A DNA stretch of 64,000 nt. Source: an uncultured Algibacter sp. (GTDB taxonomy: Bacteria > Bacteroidota > Bacteroidia > Flavobacteriales > Flavobacteriaceae). Shown piece by piece: positions 60,734 through 64,000 of the stretch. Numbering within the stretch: the first letter of the stretch is position 1; each line of letters begins with the position of its first letter. The notes under the pieces were generated by a model that was given only the letters and a program-made list of their open reading frames with translations, was not told the DNA's origin and did not search any database. Position numbers and translations under genes: made by a program. The stretch spans positions 1 through 64,000 of the forward strand of contig CANMQH010000014.1 of the NCBI GenBank assembly GCA_947499935.1, in the 5' to 3' direction.

Positions 60734-62725
60734 TTAATCTACATTATCATGTAAAAAAGAATTATTGGTTCTTAATTTAATATCATCATTATCATCTAAA
60801 CCTATACTTGTTCTTGACAAATCGGTTTCAGAAGAATGTTTAGCTTCATTTAAATCAATGCCTTGACGCTTATAAGCAGGGACTTTTTCTATATCGTCAA
60901 TTTTAGAGCTATTAAATTTATGATTAAAATCTTTCATTTTACGTCTACGCTCATCGGCACGCTCTTTTAATAGTTCAGAAATTGGAGTATTCATGGGATC
61001 AATATCTGCTTCTTCCTCTTCTATCGAAATTTCGTTGAGTGTTTTCTTTTCAAAAACCACCTCTTGATCTATTTCTTCTAAAATCTCGTTTGATCCAGAT
61101 GACTGAGTATTCACAGAAGACTCCATATCTAAATAATCATCTAATGCATAACGAATATCACCTTCTTTACTAGTCTCAGTTACCGGAATGACCTCAACAT
61201 AGTCGTTAACAGATATATTCTTTACATCGTCATCTGTTAACTCGTGAGCAATTATATTTTCATCTTCTTCTTTCTCTTCTTCTCCAAATGATAATGGTAA
61301 ATCAAATGTTAACGTTATTTGTTTCTCATCATCTATAAAGTCTGAAGCTTCTTCAATTTCTGCAACAGCCTCATCATTATCGTATGTTTTATTTACCGAA
61401 TTTATGATAAAATCCTCTTCTGTATCTTCATTATTATCACTAATCTCATCATAAACCACATTAATATTCTTGATGATTTCTGATGTTGTAATTAAGTCAT
61501 AGTTTTCGGTTGGGTCTACTAGCTTTTGTTTATTAATTAAGTTTTTTTCAAAATTACTTAATTCATCGTCTTCAGAATCTAAATCCAATGTATGACGAAC
61601 AATAGGTGCTTCCTTTTTCTCTTCTAACTCTATGGCTGGCGTTATAATAATAGGATCTACCTCTTCTACCTCCAACTCTTTTTCTTCGCCTAGCGAGTGA
61701 ACAACCTTTTTGGTTTCTGTATTAGAAATCTCGTCTTGTTGCTCAATATTAAAGCCTGTAGCAATTATGGTAACAGCGATAGATTCTTCTAAAGTTTCAT
61801 CTTCTCCAACCCCCATAATAATGTTAGCACCATGACCAGCTTCATTTTGAATATGATCATTAATTTCTCCAATTTCATCAATTGTAATTTCTTGTACACC
61901 AGATACAATAAGCAGCAATACATTTTTTGCTCCTGTAATTTTATTATCATTTAATAACGGTGAATCTAACGCTTTACGAATAGCTTCTTGAGCACGGTTT
62001 TGCCCTGATGACAATGCAGAACCCATAATGGCTGTACCACTATTGCTTAATACCGTTTTAGCATCACGTAAATCAATGTTTTGTGTATAGTGATGTGTAA
62101 TAACTTCGGCTATACCACGAGCTGCAGTAGATAACACCTCATCAGCTTTAGAGAAACCAGCTTTAAAGCCTAAATTTCCATAAACTTCACGAAGTTTATT
62201 ATTATTTATAACGATTAGAGAATCTACGACGTTTCTTAATTTTTCAATACCTTTTTGAGATTGCTCGATACGCATTCGCCCTTCAAATTGAAAAGGCATG
62301 GTTACAATACCAACAGTCAAAATATCCAAATCCTTGGCCATTTTGGCTATTATAGGCGCAGCACCTGTACCTGTACCACCACCCATTCCGGCAGTAATAA
62401 ACACCATTTTAGTATTGGTGTCTAACATTTGAGAAATATCATCAAAACTTTCTACTGCAGATTGTTCTCCAATATCTGGATTTGCACCGGCCCCTAAACC
62501 TTCGGTTAGATTTAGACCTAGCTGAATTTTATTTGGTACGCCACTATTTGTTAGGGCTTGAGCATCTGTATTACAGATATAAAAATCTACACCTTTTATG
62601 CCCTGTTGGAACATATGGTTTATGGCATTACTACCACCTCCTCCAACACCAATAACTTTTATGACGTTTGATTGATTTTTAGGCAAATCAAATGCGATAC
62701 TTTCGAATTCTTTCTTGCTGCTCAT
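60734..62725 (-). CDS. ftsZ: cell division protein FtsZ with long C-terminal extension
   Basis: This is the tubulin-like GTPase that forms the division ring. The 663-residue chain has GTP-binding IGVGGGGSNAINHM near the N-terminus, the tubulin signature GMGGGTGTGAAP (about 112-124) and the complete core to about residue 320. The last about 340 residues are a very acidic, low-complexity linker ending in a conserved basic segment (KVPAYKRQGIDL), which probably contacts partners such as FtsA. Lengths around 650 are usual for Flavobacteriia. It lies 99 bp downstream of ftsA. Confidence 0.97.
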   Translation of the reverse strand: MSSKKEFESIAFDLPKNQSNVIKVIGVGGGGSNAINHMFQQGIKGVDFYICNTDAQALTNSGVPNKIQLGLNLTEGLGAGANPDIGEQSAVESFDDISQMLDTNTKMVFITAGMGGGTGTGAAPIIAKMAKDLDILTVGIVTMPFQFEGRMRIEQSQKGIEKLRNVVDSLIVINNNKLREVYGNLGFKAGFSKADEVLSTAARGIAEVITHHYTQNIDLRDAKTVLSNSGTAIMGSALSSGQNRAQEAIRKALDSPLLNDNKITGAKNVLLLIVSGVQEITIDEIGEINDHIQNEAGHGANIIMGVGEDETLEESIAVTIIATGFNIEQQDEISNTETKKVVHSLGEEKELEVEEVDPIIITPAIELEEKKEAPIVRHTLDLDSEDDELSNFEKNLINKQKLVDPTENYDLITTSEIIKNINVVYDEISDNNEDTEEDFIINSVNKTYDNDEAVAEIEEASDFIDDEKQITLTFDLPLSFGEEEKEEDENIIAHELTDDDVKNISVNDYVEVIPVTETSKEGDIRYALDDYLDMESSVNTQSSGSNEILEEIDQEVVFEKKTLNEISIEEEEADIDPMNTPISELLKERADERRRKMKDFNHKFNSSKIDDIEKVPAYKRQGIDLNEAKHSSETDLSRTSIGLDDNDDIKLRTNNSFLHDNVD

Positions 62726-62824
62726 AATTCTATTTTACTGAGGTTCATACTAAAAATATTTTTTTAACTTTTATTGGTCTTATATAGCTTAAAAAAACCA
62801 ACGCAAGTTTTATTCAATGGATTC

Positions 62825-64000
62825 TTATTCTGCGTTATCTAAAAAATCTTTAACGCGCTCTGTTAATTTATCAAGGAATGAGCGTCTCTCCTTAACAGGT
62901 TTTTCTTTAACAACATCTTCTACAGGTTCTTCTATAGCATCTTCTTCAACTATTGCTGCTTCTTGTTCTTCAATTTTTATTCTTTGTTGGCGTTTTAAAC
63001 CATCTAATACCAAACCAACAGCTGTTGCAAATAGAGGGCTTGTAACATCATCATCACTATCGCCTGCTAAGTGCTCATTAGGATATCCTATTCTGGTATC
63101 CATACCTGTTATATACTCTACCAATTGCTTTAAGTGCTTTAATTGACTACCGCCACCTGTTAAAACAATACCAGCAATCAACTTCTTTTTTTGCTCTTCG
63201 TGTCCGTAATTCTTTATTTCTACATATACTTGCTCTACAATTTCTACAACGCGTGCATGTATAATTTTAGAAAGATTTTTTAATGTAATTTCTTTAGGCT
63301 CTCTGCCTCTAAGCCCTGGAATAGATACAATTTCGTTATCTTTATTTTCTCCTGGCCATGCTGAACCAAACTTAATTTTTAATAGTTCGGCTTGTTTTTC
63401 TATAATAGAGCAGCCTTCTTTAATATCTTCGGTTATAACATTACCTCCAAATGGGATAACTGCAGTATGACGGATTATACCTTCTCTAAAAATAGCTAAA
63501 TCTGTAGTTCCGCCTCCTATATCTATTAAAGCAACACCCGCTTCTTTTTCTTCTTGACTTAATACTGCATTTGCAGAAGCTAAAGGTTCTAAAGTGATGC
63601 CCTCTAAGTTTAAACCTGCACTTTGTACACAACGACCTATATTTCTAATAGAAGATACTTGCCCAACAACCACATGAAAATTAGCTTCTAAACGCCCGCC
63701 ATACATACCTATAGGTTCTGTAATTTCAGCTTGTCCATCTACTTTATATTCTTGCGGTAAAACATGGATAATTTCTTCTCCTGGAAGCATAACCAATTTA
63801 TGCACTTGGTTTATTAGCCTATCAATATCATCTTCATCGATAACCGTTTCAGAGTTTGAACGGGTTATGTAATCACTATGTTGCAAACTGCGAATATGTT
63901 GTCCTGCAATGCCAACAGTAACATTTTTAATCTTAATATCTGCGGCACTTTCTGCTTCCTGTACAGCTTGCTGTATGGACTGTATGGTCTGTGTTATATT
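62825..64000 (-). CDS. ftsA: cell division protein FtsA (5' part outside the window)
   Basis: This is an actin-like ATPase that anchors FtsZ to the membrane. The 392 codons present are open to the window edge, so the start lies beyond 64000. The ATPase motifs ALIDIGGGTTDLAIF and GIVLTGGGSQLKHL are intact. The C-terminus (RSFLDKLTERVKDFLDN) is the amphipathic membrane-targeting helix, preceded by an acidic linker. The apparent start at 63886 is an internal TTG: upstream codons (KIKNVTVGIAGQHIRSL) are clearly FtsA. ftsZ follows 99 bp downstream. Confidence 0.95.
   Translation of the reverse strand, partial: NITQTIQSIQQAVQEAESAADIKIKNVTVGIAGQHIRSLQHSDYITRSNSETVIDEDDIDRLINQVHKLVMLPGEEIIHVLPQEYKVDGQAEITEPIGMYGGRLEANFHVVVGQVSSIRNIGRCVQSAGLNLEGITLEPLASANAVLSQEEKEAGVALIDIGGGTTDLAIFREGIIRHTAVIPFGGNVITEDIKEGCSIIEKQAELLKIKFGSAWPGENKDNEIVSIPGLRGREPKEITLKNLSKIIHARVVEIVEQVYVEIKNYGHEEQKKKLIAGIVLTGGGSQLKHLKQLVEYITGMDTRIGYPNEHLAGDSDDDVTSPLFATAVGLVLDGLKRQQRIKIEEQEAAIVEEDAIEEPVEDVVKEKPVKERRSFLDKLTERVKDFLDNAE

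Noticed and set aside
1..64000. CRISPR array, cas genes, known anti-phage systems, rRNA operon
   Set aside because: No regularly spaced direct repeats, no recognisable Cas or defence proteins and no rRNA sequence were found on either strand.

Overview
The window is chromosomal DNA from a member of the Bacteroidota, most likely a marine Flavobacteriaceae (Algibacter/Lacinutrix/Formosa-like; the genus is inference). The evidence is low GC, promoters of the TAnnTTTG type, an almost complete lack of Shine-Dalgarno sequences, several type IX secretion (T9SS) C-terminal sorting domains, a 287-residue primary sigma factor, a hypoxanthine phosphoribosyltransferase-adenylate kinase fusion and an FtsZ with a very long C-terminal extension.

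Layout. Positions 1-1300 hold one hypothetical gene bracketed by two copies of a two-part repeat (TATAATTAAT, about 150 bp, then CGCGGGACGTT). Positions 1448-6183 hold small envelope proteins, a secreted M64 metallopeptidase and a hydrolase. Positions 6197-16193 hold the housekeeping genes obgE, hpt-adk, purK, purE and an M3 peptidase. Between purK and purE lies a three-gene operon: an outer-membrane-type protein, an unknown 152-residue protein, and a membrane-anchored TPR-LytTR regulator. Positions 16245-22329 hold a GbsR/MarR regulator with palindromic operators, small membrane proteins, DoxX-like and DUF2071 proteins, two methyltransferases, a TIGR01777-type SDR, an ECF-like sigma factor and a small zinc-ligand-rich protein. 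A 160-bp MITE-like element interrupts this cluster. Positions 22326-34698 hold a UbiA-like membrane protein, gcvP, a KAS III-methyltransferase-glycosyltransferase operon, a nuclease-phosphatase operon, an MlaEF-type ABC transporter and a secreted sulfatase. Positions 35058-37907 hold rpsO and pnp, separated by a structured non-coding element. Positions 38021-42163 hold a LytS/LytR-type two-component system followed by a vWA lipoprotein and a secreted protein. Positions 42254-50651 hold T9SS cargo (GH8 enzyme, small secreted protein, LTD/CotH protein) interleaved with rpoD, rpe and an MtfA-like peptidase.

Positions 52586-59889 (about 7.3 kb) are bounded on the right by the 3' end of an intact tRNA-Arg(UCG) and on the left by a 15-bp duplicate of that tRNA 3' end, itself followed by an orphan terminator. 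This is the expected signature of tRNA-targeted integration. The segment carries a FecI-FecR-TonB receptor-DUF4249 module and two related lipoproteins, one with an HExxH metallopeptidase motif. No integrase is visible. The window ends with yqeY-like, ftsZ and the 3' part of ftsA, all on the minus strand.

The best leads for something undescribed are the purK/purE-interrupting LytTR operon with its 21-bp-spaced direct repeats, the tRNA-bounded island, the GbsR-sigma envelope cluster, the cassette-like repeats at the left edge, and the non-coding element between rpsO and pnp.
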